From assembly GCA_021228405.1 (NCBI GenBank), contig JAJQRF010000006.1, positions 62,001 through 126,000 of the forward strand: a DNA stretch of 64,000 nt. The letters run 5' to 3'. The translations under genes were made by a program, and so were the position numbers. The notes below the pieces were generated by a model. The model saw nothing but the letters and a program-made list of their open reading frames with translations, did not search any database and had not been told where the DNA came from. The stretch is from Pyrinomonadaceae bacterium (GTDB lineage Bacteria > Acidobacteriota > Blastocatellia > Pyrinomonadales > Pyrinomonadaceae). This document shows positions 8,809 to 18,926 of this stretch, piece by piece (position 1 is the stretch's first letter; every line of letters starts with the position of its first letter).

Positions 8809-9996
8809 GTGAATAAAACGAAAAAACAAAAAGTTACGTTAGGGCTGGAAAAGGCTTTAACTAATTCATCTCAAATATTCGGCAAAGAAAGAGTTGGATT
8901 AATTTGCAATCAAGCTTCAGTCGATCATAACTTTGATCACGCCGCAGATTTGTTTTATAAAGACGAGCAAATAAATCTGACCACACTTTTCGGTCCGCAA
9001 CACGGAATTCGCGGCGATGTTCAGGATAACATGATCGAAACCGGGCACGCGGTCGATAAAATCACCGGATTGCCGATTTATTCTCTTTACAGTGAAACCC
9101 GCGAACCGTCTGAAGAAATGCTTCAAAATGTCGACGCTTTAGTTTTCGATCTTCAGGACGTTGGATGCCGTGTTTATACCTTTATTTATACAATGGCAAA
9201 TGCGATGCGGGTTTGCGCTAAATTAAAGAAAAAATTCTATGTTTTAGACAGACCTAATCCGATCGGCGGCATCAAAGTCGAAGGAAATATATTGGAATTA
9301 GGGCACGAGTCCTTTGTTGGTCAGTATCCGATTCCGATGTGTCACGGTTTAACGGTCGGAGAATTGGCGGAACTTTTTAATAATGAATTCGGCATCGACT
9401 GTGATTTAACGGTCATATCGATGGACGGATGGGAAAGAGAATTTTACTACGACGAAACGGATTGTCCCTGGGTTTTGCCTTCGCCTAATATGCCGACGGT
9501 GGACACGGCAGTTGTTTTTTCGGGAACCGTTTATTTTGAAGGAACGCAGGTTTCCGAGGGACGGGGAACTACTAGACCGTTTGAAATGATAGGTGCTCCC
9601 TATATAGATTCAAAACAACTTTCAGGTGCTCTGAATCAACTTAAACTAAAAGGAGTTAAATTCAGAGATATAAACTTTTTACCGACTTTTCAAAAACATT
9701 CTAACAAAAATTGCGGCGGAGTATTTGTTCACATAACGGACAGAGAAGCTTTTGAACCTGTGATTTCGGGAATTGCATTGGTGAAAACGATCCACGATTT
9801 ATATAAAGACGAATTTAGATGGAAAGAAACGCCCTATGAATATGTTTTTGACCGAAATCCTTTTGATGTAATTTCAGGAACATTAAAAACACGGGAACAA
9901 ATCGAAACGGGTGTTAGTATAGATGATATAAAACTTTCCTGGGAAAAAGGTATAGCCGCTTTCCGGGCTTTAAGAAATCAAGTTTTATTATATTAG
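8809..9996 (+). CDS. DUF1343 / NamZ-like exo-beta-N-acetylmuramidase
   Basis: A 395-residue DUF1343 protein. The family blocks are all present: LICNQASVD, LFGPQHGIRGD, DLQDVGCRVYTFIYTM, LDRPNPIGG, and a C-terminal domain with FLPTFQKH and CGGVFVH. The characterised member NamZ releases MurNAc from non-reducing ends of peptidoglycan fragments, so a role in cell-wall recycling is inferred. It starts with GTG at 8809, supported by GGAG eight bases upstream; no in-frame ATG fits the family N-terminus. No clear signal peptide is seen. Confidence 0.88.
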   Translation: MNKTKKQKVTLGLEKALTNSSQIFGKERVGLICNQASVDHNFDHAADLFYKDEQINLTTLFGPQHGIRGDVQDNMIETGHAVDKITGLPIYSLYSETREPSEEMLQNVDALVFDLQDVGCRVYTFIYTMANAMRVCAKLKKKFYVLDRPNPIGGIKVEGNILELGHESFVGQYPIPMCHGLTVGELAELFNNEFGIDCDLTVISMDGWEREFYYDETDCPWVLPSPNMPTVDTAVVFSGTVYFEGTQVSEGRGTTRPFEMIGAPYIDSKQLSGALNQLKLKGVKFRDINFLPTFQKHSNKNCGGVFVHITDREAFEPVISGIALVKTIHDLYKDEFRWKETPYEYVFDRNPFDVISGTLKTREQIETGVSIDDIKLSWEKGIAAFRALRNQVLLY

Positions 9997-10068
9997 TTAA
10001 AGTGTTATATAGGCTTATAAAGTTAAGTAAAAATACAATTAGCCTAAAAAAAACAGACACTGGTTTAG

Positions 10069-10106
10069 CTGTCTGTAATCCGACAGTTAAAGTATTTGAA
10101 TAAGTT
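10069..10106 (+). repeat. Hairpin-plus-TAAAGTATTT intergenic repeat, copy B
   Basis: CTGTC...GACAG hairpin followed by TTAAAGTATTTGAATAAGTT, nearly identical to the tail of copy C at 44739. It ends 5 bases before the DUF6677-like start codon, so it lies in that gene's leader. Confidence 0.6.
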
Positions 10107-10111
10107 ATATT

Positions 10112-10492
10112 ATGAATAATTACATTGTCACAGGGCTGTTATCGTGGTTTCTTCCCGGAGCCGGACATATCTTACAAGGAAAATTGAAACGGGGCATTAT
10201 TATTGGAGCTTCGATCTGGATATTGCTCATCATTGCAATTGTCAGCGGCGGGGCACATTATCCCGGATTCGAGTTTAAGGATGGCGCACTTCTTTATTTA
10301 TTGAATATTTTTGCAAAATTCGGAAATGGTCTGGGTGCCCTGATAGGTCTGTATTTTCAAGCTAGTCCGCAACAAGATGTCGCTGCCTGGGCAACTTTTG
10401 AATATGGCGGCAGACTGCTTGAGGTAGCGGGTTTGTTAAATTATTTAGCAGTTATCGATGCGGTTGACATTCAATTGGAGAGAAAAAAATGA
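10112..10492 (+). CDS. DUF6677-like small membrane protein
   Basis: A 126-residue membrane protein with three or four hydrophobic segments. The start LLSWFLPGAGHILQGKLKRG and the C-terminal EYGGRLLEVAGLLNYLAVIDA match the pattern of DUF6677 proteins known mainly from Acidobacteria. No function is established. Its TGA stop overlaps the ATG of the following 57-codon gene (ATGA), so the two are translationally coupled and probably act together. The leader carries repeat copy B. Confidence 0.7.
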   Translation: MNNYIVTGLLSWFLPGAGHILQGKLKRGIIIGASIWILLIIAIVSGGAHYPGFEFKDGALLYLLNIFAKFGNGLGALIGLYFQASPQQDVAAWATFEYGGRLLEVAGLLNYLAVIDAVDIQLERKK

Positions 10493-10662
10493 TTCACTTT
10501 GTTTATTTACTCATTTTCGCCTTATTCGTATCATTGGTTTTCGGGGCAATCTCAAACGGGACGAATAAAGAGCGAATCATCTACGGTGTAAAAACCTTCT
10601 TACAATTCGTCGTGATAAGTTTGATCATGGCGTGGATTTTTTATTTTATTCCCTTTAAATAA
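10489..10662 (+). CDS. Small membrane protein, 57 residues
   Basis: A 57-codon gene starting MIHFVYLLIFALFV and ending MAWIFYFIPFK, with two hydrophobic segments separated by a polar SNGTNKER stretch, hence a likely two-pass inner membrane hairpin. It is supported by GGAG eight bases before the ATG, by the ATGA overlap with the preceding gene, and by its TAA directly abutting the recO ATG. I do not recognise a family. The tight packing suggests it is translated and that recO translation depends on it. Confidence 0.75.
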   Translation: MIHFVYLLIFALFVSLVFGAISNGTNKERIIYGVKTFLQFVVISLIMAWIFYFIPFK

Positions 10663-11415
10663 ATGGCATTAATCGAAACTGAAGGCATTATTTTAAAATG
10701 CTACAGCTTGGCTGAAGCAGACAAAATCGTATTATGTTTGACTCAAGAACAAGGCTTGATTCGCGGAGTTGCGAAAGGTGCCAAGCGTCTTAAAAGTAAA
10801 TTCGGCGGAAGCCTCGAGCCGTTCACAATCGTAAATTTGAGCTATAACCAAAAGGAAGAGAAGGAGTTGGTATCGATTCGTCAGATCGAATTAGTCAAAT
10901 CTTATTTTGAGAAGGCAAAAGAACCATTATTTCTACAAAAATTTTCCTATCTGGCAGAATTATTGTTGGAATTTTCACCGCCCAATGATCCAAATCAAAG
11001 AATATATCGGATGACCAAGGTTTGTTTGGAGGCTTCGGATGATGATCTGCATATCTTGGAAAGCATTACCTTGTATTTTGAATTGTGGCTTTTACGCCTC
11101 GGCGGATTCTTGCCGGATTGGGAAGTTTGCCAGGAGTGCAGAAGGAAGCTCGATAAAAATGAGTCTGCCTCCATACAAATAAATTTTCAATTGTTATGCG
11201 GCAACTGTCGTAAAACAAAAACAAATCTGACAGTAAATCCCAGACAGAGAGAATTGTTCAATACCGCACAAAAACTTTCGCCGGAAAGATTCGTCGAATT
11301 TTCGGGTGAAGTCAGCGAGGAAATAAAAAATATTTCTGCTATTTTGAAAAAGATTATTTCCCAAATTCTGGGAAAAGATGTCGTAGGTGAAAAAGTTTTA
11401 ATGGTTACGACCTAA
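10663..11415 (+). CDS. recO: DNA repair protein RecO
   Basis: A 250-residue RecO. The N-terminal OB fold has ETEGIILKCYSLAEADKI and GLIRGVAKGAKRLKSKFGG, and a four-cysteine zinc site is formed by CQECRRK and LLCGNCRK. RecO anneals SSB-coated single strands and loads RecA with RecR in gap repair. Its ATG directly follows the stop of the 57-codon gene and there is no Shine-Dalgarno sequence of its own, so translation is likely coupled. ssb is 13 kb away. Confidence 0.95.
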   Translation: MALIETEGIILKCYSLAEADKIVLCLTQEQGLIRGVAKGAKRLKSKFGGSLEPFTIVNLSYNQKEEKELVSIRQIELVKSYFEKAKEPLFLQKFSYLAELLLEFSPPNDPNQRIYRMTKVCLEASDDDLHILESITLYFELWLLRLGGFLPDWEVCQECRRKLDKNESASIQINFQLLCGNCRKTKTNLTVNPRQRELFNTAQKLSPERFVEFSGEVSEEIKNISAILKKIISQILGKDVVGEKVLMVTT

Positions 11416-11420
11416 ATTTG

Positions 11421-13712
11421 ATGAAAGGTTTCAGCTGGAGAATTTCGAGTTATATTTTGAAGGCAGTTTTGCCTTATTTTATTTTTATATGGCTTTTGCT
11501 TAGCGTGATTTTATTTGTCCAGCAAGCGGGAAGATACTCCGACATTTTCTTCAGTTCAAACATTCCAGCAAACCTGCTGTGGCAACTCACATTTGCATTA
11601 CTTCCCAATGTCATCGCCTTTACCTGTCCGATGGCGGTACTGATCGGGACGATCATCGGAATATCGAGAATGCGTGGAGATTTTGAACTTACCGCGATAA
11701 GGTCGGCGGGCATCGGAAATCTGCAAATAACAATCCCGATAATCATTCTCGGCGTTTTACTGTCCCTTTTTGCATTTTTCATCAACCTGAAGGGAATTCC
11801 ATTTGCCGCTCAGATTGTGCGCAGGATTGCCGTCCAAGCCGCTATTTATAAATTGGAATCACCCATCGAACCCGGTGTTTTTAATACTGAAATTAACGGC
11901 TATACGATTTACGTTAAAGATGGCGATTTACAAAGCGGAACGTGGAAAAATATCTTTATTTATAATGAAGATAAAAATACCAGCCAAACGCGTCTGATAA
12001 CGTCAAAAAAAGGGCGGCTCGATTCAAATGCCGAAAAATCGGAACTCGTTCTCGATGAAGCCCTCATTTCTACGATTCCGGGAAATGAATCGCAAAATAA
12101 ATTTATTTCAGAAACACTCGGACAAGTAAGAATAGTAATTAAAACAAAGCGAAGTGAGTTAATCGAAAAATTAACCAAGGGTGAACAGTTACCTGATGAA
12201 CTAGGACTTTCGGAGTTAGCCAGATACATCGAAACCAAAGAAGGGAAAGAGCGTGTGGAGGCACAGATTTTGTGGCTCAGAAGAGTTTTTCTTTCCATTA
12301 CACCGTTAATTTTCGCGCTTTTGGGAACTTCTCTGGTCTTAAGATTTAACAGAGGCGGAAGAGGTTTTGGAATATTTTTGGCATTGGTTAGCTTGATCGG
12401 ATATTATCTGATCGCACTGTTGGGTGAACAACTCGCCAGAACACAAATTATTCCGCCCTTTATCGGCAGTATTTTGCCGATTTTGGTAAGTATGCTGCTT
12501 ATCGGGTGGTTTTACACTTCGTCCAGATTGTTTTTAAGAAAAAATATACGATCCTATAAAATCAACAAATTATTCGGTAGTGCGTATAAATTTGAACTAA
12601 GAAAAGTATTCAAAACTAAATACTCCGTAAGCCTCAACAATGCGATTCTTGATTCGGACATAATTTTGAGCTTGATAAAATATCTTTTTCTCACACTGGG
12701 TTTTCTCAGCTCGATATATATCATCTTTACGGCATTTGAACTCTGGAAATTTGCAGGAGTTATTGAGAACGGAACATATTTGCTCATAAAATATCTGTTT
12801 TTTCTGATTCCTTTTATCTATATCCAGCTAGCTCCGTCTGCGTTAATGATTGCCACCGTTGCGACTTATGTCATTAAATCGAGGCAGAATGAGATCGTGA
12901 CCTGGATTTCCGCCGGACAAAGTGTTTACAGGCTTTTGTTTCCGTGTTTCGCTTTGATGATCTTGATCGGTTTAATAAATTTTGGTTTGCAGGAAGTGAT
13001 TTTGCCAAACTCAAATGAAATACAAGACGAGCTCCGGTCGCAGATTCGTAATAAAGGAATCGCGACAAAGAAGGAAGGTTTGTTTTGGGTTTCAAATGAA
13101 AACCGCATTTTTTCGTTCGATGTCGGGCAGACCAGTTTTTCAAAGAATCAGGAGATGAAAAATCTAACTATCTACGAATTTTCTCAAAATGAAGCTAAAT
13201 TAGTAAAAATTTATAAATCGCAAAGCGCAGTTTGGGAAGCGGATAGAATAAGATTTGTCGGGGAAAGCAAACTGCTCGATCTGCAAAGCGGAAAAACAAA
13301 CTTTGAAATAAATCGGAGCGGGGAACTGTCTGAAAATTCCAACCCGTTCAATGCTTTATATAAAAAACCTACGCATTTGAATATTTCCGAAACAAGAGAA
13401 CAGATCGACAATACCGAATCAAATCTTGAAAAAAGAAATTATCAGGTCGCGCTCGAAAAGAAATATACGACTGTAATTTTACCTTTCATCATAACTCTTT
13501 TTACAGCCCCTTTCGCACTTTCCTTAAACCGTAAAGGAAAAGTGATTACAATCGGCTATGCGGTCGCTCTCTGGCTTTTATTTATGGGAGTTACGAACAC
13601 CTTTGAGCAACTGGGTCTGGCGGGTTTTATCACGCCTCCGATCGCAGTTTGGGCTCCGCTTTTGTTGTTTTCGATGCTCGGAGTGTTTTTAATTTCTAAA
13701 ATTAAGACATAA
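11421..13712 (+). CDS. Fused LptF-LptG lipopolysaccharide export permease
   Basis: A 763-residue tandem fusion of two YjgP/YjgQ permeases. The first unit (about 1-375) has ISSYILKAVLPYF, PNVIAFTCPMAVLIG and a periplasmic jellyroll (YTIYVKDGD) before its last helices. The second (about 410-763) repeats the plan with LAPSALMIATVATYVI, EIVTWISAGQS and a C-terminal four-helix end. In Proteobacteria LptF and LptG are separate and, with LptB2 and LptC, extract LPS from the inner membrane. The fusion fixes a 1:1 ratio. ATG at 11421 is preceded by an in-frame TTG that is less likely. The gene closes with a terminator. Confidence 0.88.
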   Translation: MKGFSWRISSYILKAVLPYFIFIWLLLSVILFVQQAGRYSDIFFSSNIPANLLWQLTFALLPNVIAFTCPMAVLIGTIIGISRMRGDFELTAIRSAGIGNLQITIPIIILGVLLSLFAFFINLKGIPFAAQIVRRIAVQAAIYKLESPIEPGVFNTEINGYTIYVKDGDLQSGTWKNIFIYNEDKNTSQTRLITSKKGRLDSNAEKSELVLDEALISTIPGNESQNKFISETLGQVRIVIKTKRSELIEKLTKGEQLPDELGLSELARYIETKEGKERVEAQILWLRRVFLSITPLIFALLGTSLVLRFNRGGRGFGIFLALVSLIGYYLIALLGEQLARTQIIPPFIGSILPILVSMLLIGWFYTSSRLFLRKNIRSYKINKLFGSAYKFELRKVFKTKYSVSLNNAILDSDIILSLIKYLFLTLGFLSSIYIIFTAFELWKFAGVIENGTYLLIKYLFFLIPFIYIQLAPSALMIATVATYVIKSRQNEIVTWISAGQSVYRLLFPCFALMILIGLINFGLQEVILPNSNEIQDELRSQIRNKGIATKKEGLFWVSNENRIFSFDVGQTSFSKNQEMKNLTIYEFSQNEAKLVKIYKSQSAVWEADRIRFVGESKLLDLQSGKTNFEINRSGELSENSNPFNALYKKPTHLNISETREQIDNTESNLEKRNYQVALEKKYTTVILPFIITLFTAPFALSLNRKGKVITIGYAVALWLLFMGVTNTFEQLGLAGFITPPIAVWAPLLLFSMLGVFLISKIKT
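11989..12000 (+). repeat. CGCGTCTGATAA word, copy 2
   Basis: Exact 12-mer inside lptFG, read there in the frame Arg-Leu-Ile. Confidence 0.6.
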
Positions 13713-13740
13713 AAAGCCGGAACTTTGGTTCCGGCTTTTT
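13711..13740. terminator. Bidirectional terminator between lptFG and ahcY
   Basis: AAAAAGCCGGAAC, loop TTTG, and a perfect complement ending in T5 form a 13-bp stem directly after the lptFG stop. A-runs and T-runs on both flanks allow termination of both the plus-strand lptFG and minus-strand ahcY transcripts. Confidence 0.92.
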
Positions 13741-13761
13741 TGTGCAAATCTGATGTCGAAA

Positions 13762-15114
<1,353 letters not shown>

Positions 15115-16269
15115 CTAAACGCCTGTAGCATTGTTGAGCGAACTTAGAAGTGCATCGGCTTTATCGGTTTTTTCCCACGAAAATCCATCACGTCCGAAAT
15201 GACCGAATTTAGCAGTTTCCTTAAAGATCGGGCGGCGCAGATCGAGCGTTTCGATAATTCCTTTCGGGGTTAATTGGAAGTTGGTGCGAACTGCTTCCGA
15301 AAGTTTACTTTCGTCGAATTTACCTGTGCCGTGCGTGTCAACAAGGACTGAAACAGGTTCCGCAACGCCGATCGCGTATGCAAGCTGAACCGTACATTTT
15401 TCTGCAAGTCCTGCGGCGACAATGTTTTTAGCGATATAGCGAGCCATATAAGCCGCTGAACGGTCAACTTTCGTCGGGTCTTTTCCTGAAAAAGCCCCGC
15501 CGCCGTGCGGAGCATAACCGCCGTATGTATCGACAATGATCTTGCGTCCGGTTAAACCTGCGTCACCCATCGGTCCGCCGATTACGAATCTTCCGGTCGG
15601 GTTAATGTGGAATTTGGTGTTTTCATCAAGTAAATCAGCCGAAACAGTTGATTTAATGACCTTTTCCAAAATATCCGCGCGTAATTGCTCGGTCGTGACC
15701 TCATCCGAATGCTGTGAAGAAATAACGATAGCTTCACAACGGAAAGGTTTGCCGTCGCGATATTCGATAGAAACCTGCGATTTGCCGTCCGGTCGTAAAT
15801 AGGGAAGTTCACCGTTTCTGCGAACATCCGACAATTTTTTCGTTAAATTATGTGCAAGCTGGATCGGCAGCGGCATCAACTCCGGGGTTTCGTTACAGGC
15901 AAAACCGAACATCAGCCCTTGATCGCCCGCACCTCCCGTATCGACTCCTTGAGCAATATCAGGTGATTGTGTTCCGACCGCGTCCATCACACTTAAAGTA
16001 TTGCAATCATATCCATAGCTGGCATCGTTATAGCCGATGTCATCGATGGTCTCGCGAACTATTTGTTTGTAGTTAACTCTTGCGTTTGTAGTAATTTCAC
16101 CTGCAATTACAGCCAATCCGGTTGTGACTAACGTTTCACATGCTACCCGTCCTGTGGGGTCTTGTGCGAGAATTGCGTCAAGAACCGCATCTGAAATTTG
16201 GTCAGCGATTTTATCGGGATGACCTTCGGTGACCGATTCCGAAGTAAATAAAAAATTTCCGTTACTCAA
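15115..16269 (-). CDS. metK: S-adenosylmethionine synthetase
   Basis: A 384-residue MetK that makes SAM from methionine and ATP. Signatures: [17 protein letters not shown] at the N-terminus, [10 protein letters not shown], the hexapeptide-like [10 protein letters not shown], and the P-loop [16 protein letters not shown]. The only start compatible with the family N-terminus is TTG at 16269, with AAAAGGAG 11 bases upstream. Gene order metK-ahcY places SAM synthesis and SAH disposal in one unit. No recognisable SAM riboswitch fold was seen upstream. Confidence 0.96.
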   Translation of the reverse strand: MSNGNFLFTSESVTEGHPDKIADQISDAVLDAILAQDPTGRVACETLVTTGLAVIAGEITTNARVNYKQIVRETIDDIGYNDASYGYDCNTLSVMDAVGTQSPDIAQGVDTGGAGDQGLMFGFACNETPELMPLPIQLAHNLTKKLSDVRRNGELPYLRPDGKSQVSIEYRDGKPFRCEAIVISSQHSDEVTTEQLRADILEKVIKSTVSADLLDENTKFHINPTGRFVIGGPMGDAGLTGRKIIVDTYGGYAPHGGGAFSGKDPTKVDRSAAYMARYIAKNIVAAGLAEKCTVQLAYAIGVAEPVSVLVDTHGTGKFDESKLSEAVRTNFQLTPKGIIETLDLRRPIFKETAKFGHFGRDGFSWEKTDKADALLSSLNNATGV

Positions 16270-16308
16270 TTGATTTGTAACTCCTTTTGTCTTAAAGATT
16301 TTAATTTT

Positions 16309-16443
16309 ATGAAAGATAACAAAAGGGAAATTTTAACTTTATTTTACAGAAGTGTCAAAGTAGTCGTGCCGGATAAATATATTGTGAGCAGGATGACTTC
16401 GTCAGCGTTTTATTATGATTTAATTAAATTCTCAGCCGTTTAA
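16309..16443 (+). pseudogene. Possible remnant of a glycerate 2-kinase N-terminus
   Basis: A 44-codon frame diverging from metK. Its residues [20 protein letters not shown] and then FYYDLIKFSAV resemble, in order and spacing, the start of GckA/MOFRL-type glycerate kinases (IFRAALxAVDPxxAV, then YDLSxFxxV). The frame stops exactly where the family's VGAGKA motif should begin, and I see no continuation in the next 350 bases. It may be a decayed 5' fragment or a chance frame; no Shine-Dalgarno site is visible. Confidence 0.25.
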
Positions 16444-16752
16444 CTGCTAGTGATTACATCGACCGGAGCTTGGTTTATCATCAAGAGCGGCAATTCTCAA
16501 GTGAATCTGTCCGGAATATTGTGAGCCAAACTTCGTCAATAGAACAAAGAAAAAGTAAAAGCTGAGAAAGAGTTGTAAAACAATCACCGAATCTTCATAT
16601 TTAGCACACATAGTAAATATTTCGGAAATTGTTTGTTCTTACGCTATTTGGATCGAGTTTTACTTACGATGGATACAACCGGGAAATGATAGTCTTAAGT
16701 CATTGAATACGCCAGCTTTAGCGTCTTTCAGAAATAGTTGCTAAACACACGT

Positions 16753-16764
16753 CGCGTCTGATAA
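16753..16764 (+). repeat. CGCGTCTGATAA word, copy 3
   Basis: Exact 12-mer in the gap downstream of parB. Confidence 0.6.
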
Positions 16765-16798
16765 TAAAGATTATGTAATTTATCTGAATAGTATCTTC

Positions 16799-17680
16799 TT
16801 ATTCACTCTGTTTCTTAACTTTTTCAAATGTTTCTTTTAATGCTTTTAAGACAGTATTTTTATTAAAATTATTGTCGGAAAATTCTATATACAACTTAAA
16901 ATTATCATCGTGCGATACAAACTCAAACGTTTTATTTGAAAGATTTTCGTTAAAATTTCCGTAGGAGCCAACTTTTTGTTCGCCAGATTTTTTATTTGAT
17001 TTAACAGCCGTAGCTGGACGAGCTGTCACGCGAATTTCTTCACGATTCATTTTTCTTGAATTTATTTTATCGATAAATTTGTGCATTTCAGTGTCATCAA
17101 ATTGTCTGGCGATTTCAAGAAGAATGGATTTGGCATTAATGTCTGCTTCACGGCATCGTTGCCGGATGTCCTCCGGGATGCGAGCAATGGCGAACGATTC
17201 AGTAACCGTCGAACGGCTTTTACTTATTTTTTTGGCGATTTCGTCATGAGTATAACCGAAAGTTCTATTTAAAGCGGCTAAACCATCCGCTTCTTCCCAG
17301 ATCGTAAGGTCTTTTCTCTGAAGATTTTCGATCAGCGCAATTTCAGCAATTGCTTTGTCATCCAGATCAAACTCGATACATGGAACTTCCGTGAGTCCGG
17401 CTAAATTAGCGGCACGCCAACGTCTTTCACCGGCGATAATCATCCAATTTCCGGTCTTGGAATTCGGTTTTACAAGAATGGGCTCCAAGATACCATTCTG
17501 TTTTATTGAGCTTGTAAGTTCGCTCAAGTCGCCGATTTCCGTTCGCGGCTGGTCAGGATTCGGTTCGATTTGAGTAATCGGCAGAATTTTGCCGATCGAT
17601 TTATGAGTTCGGGAAAACTCTTCGACGTAATGCGAATCATGACGCATTGAAATTCCTGCGGGTAATCCTCTCTTAGACAC
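16799..17680 (-). CDS. parB: Chromosome partitioning protein ParB
   Basis: A 293-residue ParB/Noc-type CTP-dependent clamp that loads at parS. It has ILPITQIEPNPDQPR, the GERRWRAANLAG box, and a helix-turn-helix with YTHDEIAKKISKSRSTV. The N-terminal SKRGLPAGISMRHD before the core is unlike the usual ParA-stimulating peptide but seems typical of this lineage. Start is GTG at 17680, overlapping the parA stop by 8 bases and preceded by a strong AGGGAGGT; the later in-frame ATG would cut off the conserved N-terminus. No parS palindrome was noticed in the window. Confidence 0.93.
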   Translation of the reverse strand: MSKRGLPAGISMRHDSHYVEEFSRTHKSIGKILPITQIEPNPDQPRTEIGDLSELTSSIKQNGILEPILVKPNSKTGNWMIIAGERRWRAANLAGLTEVPCIEFDLDDKAIAEIALIENLQRKDLTIWEEADGLAALNRTFGYTHDEIAKKISKSRSTVTESFAIARIPEDIRQRCREADINAKSILLEIARQFDDTEMHKFIDKINSRKMNREEIRVTARPATAVKSNKKSGEQKVGSYGNFNENLSNKTFEFVSHDDNFKLYIEFSDNNFNKNTVLKALKETFEKVKKQSE

Positions 17681-18428
17681 GAGTTAAAACCTCCCTGGAA
17701 AGCCTTTTATATTCGATTGCGCCGGATGAATTCGGCGCGTATGAAAAGATCGCTTCCTTATGCGCCGGAGATTCTTCAAGACGCACACTTCTTGTAATAA
17801 TGGTCTTAAATGCTTTGCTTCCAAACACTTTCCTGATATGTGCTTCGACATCTTTACTGAGTGCGGTTCTTTTATCGAAAAGCGTCACTAATACGCCTAA
17901 TAAATCCAATTCGGGATTAGGACGGGCACGCACTTTTTCGATGGTTTCCAATAAATCATCAGTTCCCTCTAACGCAAAATACGAGGATTGTATCGGAATC
18001 AAGACATGACTGGCTGCGACAAGTGCATTGACCGTAATTAAACCCAACGTCGGCGGGGTATCAATAAAAACGAGATCATAGGAAGGTTTGATTTGTTCAA
18101 TCCTGTCACGTAAACGGAAAATTGCATCAAAATCTCCAACGAGTTTCGACTCCAGTTTCGCTAAATTGATTCTTGCCGGGATTATTTGAAGATTTTGAAT
18201 TTTGGTTTCGTAAATAAAATCTTTCCACGTTTGTTGTGTTTCGGTGAAAAATTCGTAAGCACTTCCGTTGATTTCCTCAGAAGAAATAAATGAAAGCGAG
18301 CTATTTCCCTGCGGGTCTAAATCTATCAGCAAAACTCTTTTACCTTCCATCGCACAAGCCGCTGAAAGGTTAATTGCCGTAGTGGTTTTGCCCACGCCGC
18401 CTTTTTGGTTTGCAATAACAATAATCAT
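17673..18428 (-). CDS. parA: Chromosome partitioning ATPase ParA/Soj
   Basis: A 251-residue deviant Walker ATPase. IVIANQKGGVGKTTTAINL is the deviant Walker A at the very N-terminus, VLLIDLDPQGNSS the A' motif, and LVFIDTPPTLG the Walker B. With ParB it positions replicated origins by gradients on the nucleoid. It lacks the N-terminal HTH of plasmid ParA, which fits a chromosomal Soj. First gene of the parAB pair; DUF151 lies 18 bases upstream and may be in the same transcript. Confidence 0.95.
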   Translation of the reverse strand: MIIVIANQKGGVGKTTTAINLSAACAMEGKRVLLIDLDPQGNSSLSFISSEEINGSAYEFFTETQQTWKDFIYETKIQNLQIIPARINLAKLESKLVGDFDAIFRLRDRIEQIKPSYDLVFIDTPPTLGLITVNALVAASHVLIPIQSSYFALEGTDDLLETIEKVRARPNPELDLLGVLVTLFDKRTALSKDVEAHIRKVFGSKAFKTIITRSVRLEESPAHKEAIFSYAPNSSGAIEYKRLSREVLTRV

Positions 18429-18446
18429 TATAAAATAAAGGAAATT

Positions 18447-18923
18447 TTAAGTAATTAAATCAGGCCACTCTTCGTTGGGCTTAAGATTTTCATCCAGTTC
18501 GTATTCCGATTCGTTTTGTTTCGTATTGGATGATGATAAGTCCAGCACCTTTTGATCTACGAAGATCGGACAGTCGATGCGCAAAGCGATTGCAATCGCA
18601 TCGGAGGGTCTGGAATCGATCGAAACAGTGTTTCCGTTAAGATCGACAAGCTCGATGAGTGCATAAAAAGTATTATCGACCAAATCGTTTATGATAACTT
18701 TGGATGCCTTTAGGTTAGTTTGTGTAATAATGTTTCTGATTAAATCATGTGTCATCGGTCTTTGCGGGACAATTTTTTCGATTTCCAATGCGATTGCATT
18801 AGCCTCGAAAGCACCTACCCAAATCGGGAGAATACTTTCTGATTCGATCCCTTTTAATACTACAATTGGAGTATTTGTGTTTGGATCCATAATTAAAGCA
18901 CCAATTTTTACTTCAACCAACAT
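18447..18923 (-). CDS. Bifunctional nuclease family protein (DUF151)
   Basis: A 158-residue DUF151 protein. LPIWVGAFEANAIALEIE and SRPSDAIAIALRIDCPIFV are the family hallmarks, and the C-terminus is an acidic tail. A plant member has nuclease activity on RNA and DNA; the bacterial function is not established. It starts 3 bases after the miaB stop and is followed closely by parA, forming a miaB-DUF151-parA-parB run. Confidence 0.9.
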   Translation of the reverse strand: MLVEVKIGALIMDPNTNTPIVVLKGIESESILPIWVGAFEANAIALEIEKIVPQRPMTHDLIRNIITQTNLKASKVIINDLVDNTFYALIELVDLNGNTVSIDSRPSDAIAIALRIDCPIFVDQKVLDLSSSNTKQNESEYELDENLKPNEEWPDLIT

Positions 18924-18926
18924 AAT

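Larger units (their letters stand above)
16270..16798. other. 529-bp gene-poor gap between metK and parB
   Basis: The only gap above 300 bases. It holds a 44-codon plus-strand frame next to metK (listed separately) and one copy of the 12-mer at 16753. The rest is stop-rich in all frames, with no tRNA, hairpin terminator or riboswitch I can recognise. The parB end at 16799 has no clear terminator. Confidence 0.6.

Noticed and set aside
16270-16440. SAM riboswitch upstream of metK
   Set aside because: I looked for SAM-I/SAM-II type conserved cores on the minus strand and saw none; the leader is short and unstructured.
16799-18428. Plasmid-type parAB
   Set aside because: ParA lacks an N-terminal HTH, and the neighbours are core chromosomal genes.
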